This document shows positions 32,825-41,334 of a stretch of DNA of 64,000 nt, piece by piece. The notes beneath the pieces were generated by a model. The model was not told the origin of the DNA and made no database searches. It saw only the letters and a list, made by a program, of their open reading frames with translations. The number at the start of each line of letters is the position of its first letter. Position 1 is the stretch's first letter. A program made the translations under genes and the position numbers. This stretch comes from JBBQWR01 sp038210495 (GTDB lineage: Bacteria; Planctomycetota; Planctomycetia; Pirellulales; DATAWG01): contig JBBQWR010000030.1 of assembly GCA_038210495.1 (NCBI GenBank), forward strand, positions 1 to 64,000. Reading direction: 5' to 3'.

Positions 32825-34801
32825 TCAATCTTTCCGCTCTTCCGCACGACGGCCCGCTTCAAGGAGATCGATGATCCGATCGACATCGTAGACGCTTCCG
32901 GCCCAGGCGCCGCCGCTGGCGGCTTGAAGCGCCGCCCACAGCCGCGTGTCGCTCGGCAACAGCGGGTCCGGACGCAAATCGTCGCGCGACGGACGTTCTT
33001 CGAGAACTCGACGAGCTTCGTCCGGCGAGAACATCCGCTCGCGATCGCCGACCAGATCGACGCTTCCTTCGAGTCGATTGCAGTCGACTACGATCCGAAT
33101 CCGGTCTCTCTCATGGATTTTGCCGATTGGTCCGCCCGCGAGCGCCTCGGGCGAGACGTGGCCGATGCAGGCGCCCGTGCTCACTCCGGAGAAACGGGCG
33201 TCGGTGACGACCGCAACTTCTTTTCCCCAATCCAAATACCGAAGCGCCGACGTGATTTGATACGTCTCCTCCATCCCGCTGCCCAGCGGTCCGCGGCCAC
33301 ACAGCACGATCACGTCGCCGGGCCGAATCGGCGAGGCGCCGCGACCCTTGATCGCCGCAACCGCGTCGCGCTCGCGGGTGAACACGCGCGCCGGGCCTTG
33401 CTTGCGATAGACGCCGTCGGGGCCAATCGCGCTGGGATCGATCGCGGTGCTCTTGATGACCGACCCCTCGGGCGCAAGATTGCCCAATGGAAAACAAACC
33501 GTGCTCGTCAGCCCACGACTGCGAGCGGCAGAGGGTGTCATGATGACATCGTGCGCGGAAACGCCGTCGCAATGCTTGAGTCGTTCGGCCAGAAATCGCC
33601 GCCGGTTGGATCGCTCCCACGCCGTTAGGACCTCATCATAGGTAAGACCGCTAACGGTCATCGCGCTCAAATCGAGCAAATTCAAATCTCGCAATTGCAG
33701 CATGATTTCCGGCACGCCGCCGGCCAGAAACACGCGCACGGTCGGATGGCCGACCGGGCCGTTGGGCAAGGCATCGACGATTCGTGGAGTTCGCGAGTTG
33801 ACATCGCGCCAGTCTTCGACGGTCGGTCTGCGCAGTCCGGCCGCATGCGCGATCGCTGGAATGTGCAGCAGCAGGTTGGTCGAGCCGCCGCAGGCCGCAT
33901 GGACGATCATCGCATTGCGCAGCGCGGCGTCGGTAAGAATCGATTTGAGCGCAATTTTTCGATCGACGAGATTGGCGAGAGCTACCGCGCTGCGCCGCGC
34001 AATGTCGAGCCAAATCGGCTGACCGCTCGGCGCCAAGGCCGCGTGGGGCACGGTCATGCCCAGCGCTTCGGCGACGATCTGCGACGTGGCGGCGGTTCCC
34101 AGAAATTGGCATCCGCCTCCCGGCGAAGCGCACGCTCGGCAGCTAAGTTCGGCGGCCTCCTCGAGCTCGATCTGCCCATGGGCGTACCGCGCGCCGATCG
34201 ATTGAATTTTGCCCGCGTCTTCGCCCGTCGTGGGTGGCAATGAAACGCCCCCCGGGACGAGCACGCTCGGCAAGCTTGACACTCCGGCAAGGGCCATCAT
34301 CATCGCCGGCAGGCCCTTGTCGCAAGTCGCCACGCCAAGCACGCCGCGGCGCGTCGGCAGCGAGCGGATCAAACGTCGCAGGAGCATGGCCGCGTCGTTG
34401 CGATAGGGCAGACTGTCGAACATTCCGGCCGTGCCCTGAGTTCGCCCATCGCACGGATCGCTGCAGTATGCGGCGAACGGGACGCCACCGGATGCCTTGA
34501 GCACGCGGGCCGCCTCTTGCACGAGGAGCCCAACTTCCCAGTGCCCCGTGTGATAGCCCAGCGCGATCGGAGTGCCATCGGCCGCCCGAACGCCCCCCTG
34601 CGTGCTGAGCAAAAGATATTGCGGGCCGACCATCTCCGCTGGAGGCCAGCCCATGCCCGCATTTTGCGAGAGGCCGAATAAATCGCCGCTGGGCAAATCG
34701 CGGAGCATCTCGGCCGTCAGCGGCAACGCTCCGGCCGGCCCCGCGGCGTGCGTCTCCACTTGGTGCAGCGCCGCGTCATCGCTCGAGAAAAGATTGTGCA
34801 A
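32825..34801 (-). CDS. IlvD/EDD-family sugar-acid dehydratase (YjhG/YagF type)
   Basis: This 658-residue Fe-S dehydratase probably acts on a pentonate such as xylonate. Cluster-ligand cysteines are visible in CSDPCDG, GVATCDKGLPAMMM and CRACASPGGGCQFLGTA. Other family blocks are MIVHAACGGSTNLLLHIPA, VIVLCGRGPLGSGMEE and VVTDARFSGVSTGACIGHVSPEA. The long N-terminus (VGPQYLLLSTQGG, YHTGHWEVGLLVQEAARVL) is that of the YjhG/YagF subgroup rather than IlvD. It converges on the 2-oxoglutarate-semialdehyde dehydrogenase gene, 10 bases apart. Together they could supply the first and last steps of oxidative pentose degradation. Confidence 0.88.
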   Translation of the reverse strand: MHNLFSSDDAALHQVETHAAGPAGALPLTAEMLRDLPSGDLFGLSQNAGMGWPPAEMVGPQYLLLSTQGGVRAADGTPIALGYHTGHWEVGLLVQEAARVLKASGGVPFAAYCSDPCDGRTQGTAGMFDSLPYRNDAAMLLRRLIRSLPTRRGVLGVATCDKGLPAMMMALAGVSSLPSVLVPGGVSLPPTTGEDAGKIQSIGARYAHGQIELEEAAELSCRACASPGGGCQFLGTAATSQIVAEALGMTVPHAALAPSGQPIWLDIARRSAVALANLVDRKIALKSILTDAALRNAMIVHAACGGSTNLLLHIPAIAHAAGLRRPTVEDWRDVNSRTPRIVDALPNGPVGHPTVRVFLAGGVPEIMLQLRDLNLLDLSAMTVSGLTYDEVLTAWERSNRRRFLAERLKHCDGVSAHDVIMTPSAARSRGLTSTVCFPLGNLAPEGSVIKSTAIDPSAIGPDGVYRKQGPARVFTRERDAVAAIKGRGASPIRPGDVIVLCGRGPLGSGMEETYQITSALRYLDWGKEVAVVTDARFSGVSTGACIGHVSPEALAGGPIGKIHERDRIRIVVDCNRLEGSVDLVGDRERMFSPDEARRVLEERPSRDDLRPDPLLPSDTRLWAALQAASGGAWAGSVYDVDRIIDLLEAGRRAEERKD

Positions 34802-34822
34802 GAGGAGTGGGATCCCAGCGGC

Positions 34823-35629
34823 TTACGGCAGCACGCGGCATTGCTCCACATGCTCTTCATACGTCATTCGCACGGTCGTCACGGGCACTTGACGCACCTG
34901 CTGTTCTTCGACATATCGCACCGTCTGCACGGGCGTCTTGCGAACCTGATCCTCGTCGACGTAATGCACGGTCTGGATCGGTGTCTTATGGACTTCCTGC
35001 TGCTCGACGTAGCGGACCGTTTGCACCGGCACTTTGCGGACCTGTTGTTCTTCGGCGTACCGAACCGTTTGCACCGGCACTTTGCGGACGACAGTCTGTG
35101 GAACGTAGCTCGTCACCGGTCGTTGTTGCCAGAGGCCGCCGCCGAGGTACACGTTGCCGCACGTGGTCTGCGGAATATATGCGGTGGACGTTTCTTCGCG
35201 CTCCGCCGTTTCATAGATCGGCTTGAGTACGGTGTAATGTTCCTCGCGCTCGGCCGTCTCGTAAATCGGCTTCCTCACCGTAAAAGTTTCCGTGCGTTCC
35301 GATGTCTCGACGACCGGCTTGCGAACGGTCACGTGTTGCTCTTGCTCGACAGTCTCATAGATCGGCTTTTGCACCGTGGTGCGTTCCTCGCGCAGACTCG
35401 TCTCGACGATCGGTTTGGCGACGAGATAACGCCGCTCGATGGTCGGCGGCGCGACGGCGACAAACTGCGGAGCGGGCGCGTACATGGTGATGACCGGAGC
35501 GGGGGTGGGAGCAATGCCCGGACTGGCGACGGGCACGCCGCAATTTCCACAGGCCATGACCTGAATCGGCGTCCAACCGAGCCAAGCGATTCCCACTCCG
35601 GTAATCCAAGCTGCATGAACGATCTTCAT
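34823..35629 (-). CDS. Exported YTV-type repeat protein
   Basis: This 268-residue protein has a signal peptide (AAWITGVGIAWLGWTPIQVMA) and a short Cys/Pro segment (CGNCGVPVASPGIAPTPAP). Two repeat blocks with a 16-residue period follow. Block one has about five units of the type VRKPIYETxEREExxT (about residues 70-150). Block two has five units of the type RKVPVQTVRYVEEQQV (about 185-265). A glycine-rich spacer with TTCGNVYLGGGLW separates them. Such YTV repeats are described in planctomycetes, and their function is unknown. An AGGAGAG ribosome-binding site supports the ATG at 35629. It lies 21 bases upstream of the dehydratase gene on the same strand, but a shared function is doubtful. Confidence 0.82.
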   Translation of the reverse strand: MKIVHAAWITGVGIAWLGWTPIQVMACGNCGVPVASPGIAPTPAPVITMYAPAPQFVAVAPPTIERRYLVAKPIVETSLREERTTVQKPIYETVEQEQHVTVRKPVVETSERTETFTVRKPIYETAEREEHYTVLKPIYETAEREETSTAYIPQTTCGNVYLGGGLWQQRPVTSYVPQTVVRKVPVQTVRYAEEQQVRKVPVQTVRYVEQQEVHKTPIQTVHYVDEDQVRKTPVQTVRYVEEQQVRQVPVTTVRMTYEEHVEQCRVLP

Positions 35630-35792
35630 CGCACTCTCCTTCGCCGAATTATTCCACGGTAGCGGGTGAGACCTCTTACGCCGCGACATCCTCTGACATT
35701 AAAAATACGCGCGGCCGAGAGGAAACTCAACGTATTGCGCAAAAAATCATGTAATAAGCGGCGGAATATCAATCCCTGCTTGCCCCAACACC

Positions 35793-36662
35793 CTATTTCT
35801 CCGCTGGGGACCAAGGACTGAGCTTGTCGGCGGTCGGAAAATCGGCCGGCGCCTTTTGCGTGACGTCGCCCGTCGCCACCCACTCGGCGCCGCGATCGAG
35901 CGTCGTGACGAAGCCGACGTCGCGCATCGATTGATCGCTATGGCCGAGCGTCGTGTGAAACACGCGGCCCTTGCCGTAGGCGATCGTCATCAACATGGGT
36001 TCGTCCTCATGGGTCACGTCGGAGTTGGCGGTGGCCAACACTGTGACGTCGTCCGCCGGACCACAGAGCGTGGCGTAAAGTTCGTCAGGAGCGTGCAACC
36101 ATTTTTCCGGCAGGCCGCGCGTGATCGGATGCTCGCGATCGCGGGTCTCCACGACGAACGAGAAATATTTGCCATGCGTGCCGTGGCCCCCCTTGGCCTC
36201 TTTGACCGCTTTGCCGTCGCGCCAGCGGAGCATCGGACCGGAGGCGTCATTGCGTCCGCCCCAACCGCCGACGCCAATCATTTTGTTGTACTCGATCCAC
36301 TGAGGAAACGAATTGTCGGCCGCGTGAACGCAGACGAAACCGCCGCCGCCGCGCATGTATTCCTCAAACGCCTTTTGCGTCGCAGCCGACCACGGGTCGC
36401 CGTTGTAATTGGAGACGACGACGCCGTACTTCGCGAAATCGGGTTTGAAATCGTCGAGCTTCTGGCCCTGCTGCGGGCTGGTCGCCACGTCGACCGTGAA
36501 CAACCCGCAGCTTTCGAGCGCGGCTTTAAGCACGGGCGTCGTCTTTCTCCAATCGTGGTTGTTATGGCCGTCGACGATCAGTGCTTTGATTTTGTCGGTT
36601 TTAGGGCCGTCGGCCATCGCAGGTGACGCGAAAAACGCCGAGAGGCAAACGCAACTTAGCAA
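35793..36662 (-). CDS. ThuA-like exported protein
   Basis: This 289-residue protein has a signal peptide (LLSCVCLSAFFASPAMA) and a ThuA domain, a class I amidotransferase-like fold seen in planctomycete carbohydrate loci. Blocks are KALIVDGHNNHDWRKTTPVL, VVVSNYNGDPW, YMRGGGGFVCVHAADNSF, GHGTHGKYFSF and YGKGRVFHTTLGH. The start is a TTG at 36662 with AAAGG just upstream; no in-frame ATG exists in the signal region. ThuA-type proteins have been linked to modified-sugar turnover; the substrate here is unknown. Confidence 0.82.
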   Translation of the reverse strand: MLSCVCLSAFFASPAMADGPKTDKIKALIVDGHNNHDWRKTTPVLKAALESCGLFTVDVATSPQQGQKLDDFKPDFAKYGVVVSNYNGDPWSAATQKAFEEYMRGGGGFVCVHAADNSFPQWIEYNKMIGVGGWGGRNDASGPMLRWRDGKAVKEAKGGHGTHGKYFSFVVETRDREHPITRGLPEKWLHAPDELYATLCGPADDVTVLATANSDVTHEDEPMLMTIAYGKGRVFHTTLGHSDQSMRDVGFVTTLDRGAEWVATGDVTQKAPADFPTADKLSPWSPAEK

Positions 36663-37102
36663 ACGAAAACCTTTCGCATGAAACCATCTCCGGAAAATAA
36701 ATTGGGGGTCCTAGGCGCGGACATCGTGGCGAGACAACTGCGGAGAAACTATTTTGCGCGCAGGAGAATACAAAAGCGAGGGCAGGGATGGGTCGCATGC
36801 GTCCCGGCAGGGATGCCGGCCGGTAGCCAGTGGTTAGACCGCTCACGGCCGACACCACCGGTTCGCCAGGGGCGACTGTTCCGACCCTGGAAGGGGTCGC
36901 CGACTTGCTGCGCGAGATTGCCGACCGCTGCGACCCTTGCCGGGGTCGAAAAGTTTTGCTCGTTCGTTAACCGGTGGTATCGGCCTTACGGTCTCAACCA
37001 CCGGCTACCGGCTGGGAATCCGGCCGGATTCCGTTCGGGCGGCTTCGTGGCAGGCTGCAAAGTCGCAGAATTTTTAGAGAGTTGCCGAGTCAAACAGATT
37101 CG
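36663..37102. other. Intergenic region with a large composite palindrome
   Basis: 440 bases hold no gene. More than half is occupied by the composite inverted repeat at 36803-37027. Confidence 0.6.
36803..37027. repeat. Composite palindromic element of about 225 bases
   Basis: The outer arms are ccggtagccagtggttagacc at 36819 onward and ggtctcaaccaccggctaccgg ending at 37011. They extend outward through ggatgccggcc / ccggctgggaatccgg. Inside are the secondary arms ccgacaccaccggtt and accggtggtatcgg. Two small palindromes, gaccctggaaggggtc and cgacccttgccggggtcg, lie at the centre. The nested symmetry and the lack of an open frame suggest a non-autonomous mobile element. Confidence 0.75.
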
Positions 37103-37699
37103 CTAGGCTTTAAGAGCCTCGCGGAATCGCTCCAGTCTTGGGCCCATCGGTCCGGGCGGATTGAGAAAGTAATCGCCGCCGATCGGTTCGACGATCAACG
37201 ACACGAACCGCGGGCCGGGCAGATGAAAGACGGCCGCCGCGCCGTTTTGCCAGTCGATCAGGTCGTCGAACATCGATACGCTTTGGAAACCCGCGGCCGT
37301 CGCGAGGCCGGCAAAGTCGGTCGACGTCAGGCTGGCCGCCGTCCGCTGGCCTCCGGTCACTTCGTAATGCCCGTTGTCGATCGCAATCAGCGTCAAGTTC
37401 TTCACGCCGGAGGCCGCGATCGTTACCAGGCAGCCCAAGTTCATCAGTAGCGATCCGTCTCCCGTGAAAGCGATCACGTTGCGCTTCGGCTGAGCCAGGG
37501 CGATCCCCAGGGCGATCGTCGACGATTGTCCCATTGCGGACGGGATGTAATGGAAATCCAGCGGATGGTCGCCCAGTCGAGGCCATTCGCGAGCGGTGCC
37601 CATGGTGGTCACGAGAACTTCGCTCGTGCGCAACGCGCGAACGACTTCCAAGGCCGGAACGAGCGGCATTCGCGAGCGCTTTGGTATTTCGGTCGCCAT
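37103..37699 (-). CDS. TPP-dependent decarboxylase, beta (pyrophosphate-binding) subunit
   Basis: This 198-residue protein holds the TPP-binding domain only. The motif GDGSLLMNLGCLVTIAASG followed by LIAIDNGHYEVTG matches the GDG...N pattern that binds Mg-TPP. HYIPSAMGQSSTIALGIALAQ precedes it. The closest architecture known to me is the split sulfopyruvate decarboxylase (ComE) or a split phosphonopyruvate decarboxylase. The alpha subunit is encoded 12 bases upstream, so the two should form one complex. A sugar isomerase gene precedes both. The 2-oxo acid substrate is not determined. Confidence 0.78.
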   Translation of the reverse strand: MATEIPKRSRMPLVPALEVVRALRTSEVLVTTMGTAREWPRLGDHPLDFHYIPSAMGQSSTIALGIALAQPKRNVIAFTGDGSLLMNLGCLVTIAASGVKNLTLIAIDNGHYEVTGGQRTAASLTSTDFAGLATAAGFQSVSMFDDLIDWQNGAAAVFHLPGPRFVSLIVEPIGGDYFLNPPGPMGPRLERFREALKA

Positions 37700-37711
37700 C
37701 GAGAATCCTTG

Positions 37712-38194
37712 CTACATGCGTCCTTCGGCCACGAGCACGACGCCCGGCTTCGATGCGGATTGGCAGGCCAGAAAATGCTCGCGCAGCCGGGGCAATTCGT
37801 CGTCGCGAGTCAGCAGCACGTAGTCGATTCCCCAGGCCTTCAAAATCGGCTCGGCGAATCGCTTGGCCGTGTCCATCGAGTTTTCGACCAGATAGCTGCG
37901 GTGACCAATAATGGCAAACAGGGGAATTCCGAGGTCGAACATCGCATTCCGCAGCGAGTCGCCCGAATCGAACAGCCCGGTGGTCTGCATGATGACCATC
38001 GGTCGCGCGCCGCCGATGTGCAACCCGGCGGCGATAGCCCAGGCTTCCGACTCGCGCGTGACGCGAATCAAGCGAAATGCCGCCGAACTCTCCAGGGCCG
38101 ATTCCCAAGGCCCCAGCCCCGAGTCGGGCAACCACACGACGTGCGTGATCCGGAGTTCGGCAAGTAGCGCGGCAATTTCGGAACCAGCAAACAT
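37712..38194 (-). CDS. TPP-dependent decarboxylase, alpha (pyrimidine-binding) subunit
   Basis: This 160-residue protein corresponds to the N-terminal Pyr domain of thiamine enzymes. The block VTRESEAWAIAAGLHIGGARPMVIMQTTGL carries the glutamate (TRESEAW) that activates the TPP pyrimidine. GIPLFAIIGHRS follows. The ComD-like beginning AALLAELRITHVVWLPDSGLGPW fits sulfopyruvate decarboxylase alpha chains. A TTG directly before the ATG is an alternative start. The gene lies 15 bases after the sugar isomerase gene and 12 bases before the beta subunit gene. Confidence 0.78.
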   Translation of the reverse strand: MFAGSEIAALLAELRITHVVWLPDSGLGPWESALESSAAFRLIRVTRESEAWAIAAGLHIGGARPMVIMQTTGLFDSGDSLRNAMFDLGIPLFAIIGHRSYLVENSMDTAKRFAEPILKAWGIDYVLLTRDDELPRLREHFLACQSASKPGVVLVAEGRM

Positions 38195-38209
38195 CAAGCT
38201 TCTCGTAGG

Positions 38210-39205
38210 TCAGTCGGCGAAGGCGGCGTCGAACTGCACGTTGCTCGGCGTGAAATCCAGCCGCTCGACGAATTCGCACGCTTCGCGGGCGCCGTGCTCG
38301 CGATCCATGCCGCAATCTTCCCATTCCACGGACAGCGGACCCTCGTAGCCGACCTGGTTCAGGGCACGAATGATCTCCTCGAAGTCCACTCCGCCGCGTC
38401 CCGGCGAGCGGAAATCCCAGCCGCGGCGCGGGTCGCCGAAATTCAAATGGCTGGCGATGATGCCGCTGCGGCCGTTGAGCGTGACGACTGCGTCCTTCAC
38501 ATGTACGTGATAAATCCGGTCGTGGAACGCCCGAATAAATTCGACCGGGTCGACCCCCTGCCACAGCAGATGGCTGGGATCGAAGTTGAACCCAAACTCT
38601 TCGCGGCGATCGAGCGCCTCGAGAGCCCGTTCGGCCGTGTAAATGTCGAACGCGATCTCCGTCGGATGCACTTCCAAGGCGAACTTCACGCCGCACTCGG
38701 CGAACACGTCCAAGATCGGATTCCAGCGCTCGGCCAGCAAATCGAAACCGGCTTGAATCATTTTCGGCGGCACGGGCGGAAACGAATAGTTCAAGTGCCA
38801 AATGCTCGAACCGGTAAAACCGTTCACGACCGAGACGCCGAGCTTTTGCGCCGCTCGGGCCGTGTTTTTCATTTCTTCGGCGGCTCGTTTGTTAACGCCG
38901 GCCGGATTGCCGTCCCCCCACACGTGCGGCGGCAGAATCGATTTGTGCCGTTCGTCGATCGTGTCGAGCACCGCTTGACCGACCAAATGGTTGCTGATCG
39001 CATGGACTTGAAGCTCGTGCCGCTCGAGCAGATCGCGTTTCGCCGCGCAGTAGCCATCGTCGGACAATGCCTTGTCCACCTCGAAGTGGTCTCCCCAGCA
39101 GGCCAGTTCTAGACCGTGATAGCCGAACTCGCTCGCCTTCCGGGCCAAATCGTCGATCGGCAAATCGGCCCACTGGCCGGTAAACAATGTGACGGGACGC
39201 GGCAT
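38210..39205 (-). CDS. Sugar phosphate isomerase/epimerase (xylose isomerase-like TIM barrel)
   Basis: This 331-residue protein belongs to the AP-endonuclease-2/xylose-isomerase-like superfamily. Metal ligands are expected in FALEVHPTE, NFDPSHLLWQG, YHVHVKDA and SVEWEDCGMDRE. The barrel start is LPIDDLARKASEFGYHGLELACWGDHFE. Enzymes of this group isomerise or epimerise sugars, keto acids or inositol derivatives. The ATG at 39205 lies just before MPRPVTLFTGQW; upstream sequence is not conserved-looking. It is first in an operon with the two-subunit TPP decarboxylase, which suggests one pathway from a sugar-like compound through a 2-oxo acid. Confidence 0.82.
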   Translation of the reverse strand: MPRPVTLFTGQWADLPIDDLARKASEFGYHGLELACWGDHFEVDKALSDDGYCAAKRDLLERHELQVHAISNHLVGQAVLDTIDERHKSILPPHVWGDGNPAGVNKRAAEEMKNTARAAQKLGVSVVNGFTGSSIWHLNYSFPPVPPKMIQAGFDLLAERWNPILDVFAECGVKFALEVHPTEIAFDIYTAERALEALDRREEFGFNFDPSHLLWQGVDPVEFIRAFHDRIYHVHVKDAVVTLNGRSGIIASHLNFGDPRRGWDFRSPGRGGVDFEEIIRALNQVGYEGPLSVEWEDCGMDREHGAREACEFVERLDFTPSNVQFDAAFAD

Positions 39206-39527
39206 GGGAAACTCTCCTAGGTGTGTGTGCGGGCGAAGCGGAATCGCTTGACGGATAAGACCGGAAAACTCGCATTGTGCCAAATTTCGGGCCGTTCGCA
39301 ACGGGCGCCGGCGAGATGGCGTCCGGGAGCCGGAACCCTTGGCCCTGCGCCACGGCCTTCGATCGGGCGCCTCCGCCTGCCGCGGACAACTCGCGGGCCT
39401 TGGACGAGCGATCTAACTCGAAGTCGAGCAACGCGGTCGCCGGATCGGTATAATCGCGGATTGATTCGCGTCGCGGTAAACTTTCCCGTCCTGTTTCCCG
39501 TCCCATTTGTCGAACCCGGAAGTTGTC
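39206..39527. other. Divergent promoter region
   Basis: 322 bases separate the isomerase operon (minus) and the glycosidase-like gene (plus). It contains no gene. A TATAAT hexamer at 39449-39454 is the best promoter-like feature. Confidence 0.4.
39449..39454 (+). promoter_or_regulatory. Possible -10 element TATAAT
   Basis: A perfect TATAAT lies 74 bases upstream of the ATG of the glycosidase-like gene. The -35 position shows only a poor match (gagcaa). Confidence 0.3.
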
Positions 39528-41195
39528 ATGCGCTCACTATTTGCAACACGCATCATTCTCGTGTATTTCGCACTAGCCGTCGTTGCCTCCGCGATGGCGG
39601 CGTCTAAAGTCACGGCCGCCGACGATCCGCCGCCGCGGCAGCTTTGGCTTTATTGTCCGACGAATATGCTGGTGAACGAAAATGTCGACAAGCTCGAAGC
39701 CCTCTGGCGCCGCGCCGTCAAAGTCGGCTACACGCACGTCTATATTACCGACACGAAATTGCAGCATCTCGACGACGCGCAGCCCAACTTTTTGAAAAAC
39801 CTCGAGCGGGTCAAACGGCTCGCGACCGAACTGAAGATTGAGCTCGTGCCGGGCGTGTTTCCCATCGGCTGGTCCGATTCGCTCTTATATCACGATCCGA
39901 ATTTGGCCGAAGGATTGCCGGTCCGCGATGCTTTGTTCGTGGTTCAAGACGGACAGGCTCGCCTAGTGGCTGAGCCGGCGGTTCGTCTGCCGAACGATTT
40001 TAAGGACCTGAAGAAATGGAGTTGGAAGGACGACTCGGTATCGGTCGACGCCGGCGCCGCGAAGTTCGCCGATCTTAAAAATCCGGTCGCTCGAGTCGTG
40101 CAAACACTTAAGGTCACGCCGTTTCGCCAGTATCACATTTCGGTGCGGATCAAGACGCAAGACTTTCATGGCACGCCGGAAATCAAGGTCATCGGCGGAG
40201 ATCGAACGCTCGAGTACAACGATTTGGGGGTCAAGCCGACGCAAGATTGGACCACCCACCATTCCGTGTTCAACTCGCTCGATCACGGCGAAGTGAGCGT
40301 GTATTTTGGCTGCTGGAATGGCGGTCGAGGCTCCGTTTGGTACTCCGAGCCGAAACTGGAGGAAGTCGGATTGCTCAACGTCCTCCGCCGCCCGGGCGCT
40401 CCGCTAACCGTCCGCCGCGATGGCGATCCGTCCGATAAGCCGCTCGTGGAAGGAAAGGATTACGAAAGAGTCGTCGATGCGCACATGGGCAACGATCCTT
40501 GGCCGGGCGAATATACGGTGTGGCACGAGCCGCCGACCATTCACACTAAATTGCCGAGCGGCACGAAGCTGCGCGTTTCGTACTATCATCCGATGATCGT
40601 CTACGGCGGCTCGGTCATGATCTCGCTTTCGGAGCCCAAGACGCTGGAGATACTCCGGGACACGGCTCAGCGAATCCATAAGGCGCTGGGCGCCAAGGCG
40701 TATTTCATGGAGCACGACGAAATGCGGCTGTTCAACTGGGACGCCGCATCGGAGGGCCGCCATCTCGACGCGGGGAAAGTGCTCGCCGAGAACGTCAAGG
40801 CTTGCACCAAAATTTTGCAGGAGCTGAATCCTCACGGCGAGATTTACGTTTGGAGCGATATGTTCGACCCGCGACACAATGCGGTGAAGAACTATTATCT
40901 CGTCAAAGGAGACATCGCCGGGTCGTGGGAAGGGCTCGACCCCAGCGTCAACATCGCGAATTGGAACTTCGACCACCGGGACGAAAGCCTGAAGTTTTTC
41001 GCCGACCGAGGTCATCGGCAGTTAATCGCCGGCTATTACGACAGTCCCCCGGAGAATATCAAACCTTGGCTCGACTCGGCGGCAAAGGTTAAGGGGACGC
41101 AGGCCGTGATGTATACCACCTGGGGCGGCAACTACGGCGATCTGGAGAAGTTCGCGGAGATCGTGAAGGCGCATCCTTGGTGGACGGGGAAGTAG
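39528..41195 (+). CDS. Exported protein resembling a TIM-barrel glycosidase
   Basis: This 555-residue protein has a signal peptide (ILVYFALAVVASAMAASKVTA). The body looks like a (beta/alpha)8 protein interrupted by a beta-sandwich. The first barrel strands are in VGYTHVYITDTKLQHL and IELVPGVFPIGWSDSLLY. A carbohydrate-module-like part follows (YHISVRIKTQDFHG, WTTHHSVFNSL, GSVWYSEPKLEEVGL). Later strands are AYFMEHDEMRLFNWD, GEIYVWSDMFDP and LIAGYYDS. The E/D pairs (EHDEMR, WSDMFD) stand where GH20-like enzymes keep acids, but I cannot place it in a defined family. It is probably periplasmic. Confidence 0.65.
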   Translation: MRSLFATRIILVYFALAVVASAMAASKVTAADDPPPRQLWLYCPTNMLVNENVDKLEALWRRAVKVGYTHVYITDTKLQHLDDAQPNFLKNLERVKRLATELKIELVPGVFPIGWSDSLLYHDPNLAEGLPVRDALFVVQDGQARLVAEPAVRLPNDFKDLKKWSWKDDSVSVDAGAAKFADLKNPVARVVQTLKVTPFRQYHISVRIKTQDFHGTPEIKVIGGDRTLEYNDLGVKPTQDWTTHHSVFNSLDHGEVSVYFGCWNGGRGSVWYSEPKLEEVGLLNVLRRPGAPLTVRRDGDPSDKPLVEGKDYERVVDAHMGNDPWPGEYTVWHEPPTIHTKLPSGTKLRVSYYHPMIVYGGSVMISLSEPKTLEILRDTAQRIHKALGAKAYFMEHDEMRLFNWDAASEGRHLDAGKVLAENVKACTKILQELNPHGEIYVWSDMFDPRHNAVKNYYLVKGDIAGSWEGLDPSVNIANWNFDHRDESLKFFADRGHRQLIAGYYDSPPENIKPWLDSAAKVKGTQAVMYTTWGGNYGDLEKFAEIVKAHPWWTGK

Positions 41196-41244
41196 GAGTC
41201 TGGCGAAAGTCCGGCGTTTCTGCGGCGCCAATACTCCGTCGCCT

Positions 41245-41265
41245 GTCAGGCACGCAGTGCCTGAC
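41245..41265. repeat. Palindrome gtcaggca / tgcctgac
   Basis: gtcaggcacgcagtgcctgac is a palindrome of about nine paired bases in the short gap before the sigma factor gene. Its placement between genes is like that of the other dispersed palindromes. Confidence 0.6.
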
Positions 41266-41334
41266 CTACTATTTCGCGGCCTTTTCTGGGTTGGATGCAA
41301 TAACTGCTCCCCGGCGCCGTTAGATTCCCTAGGC

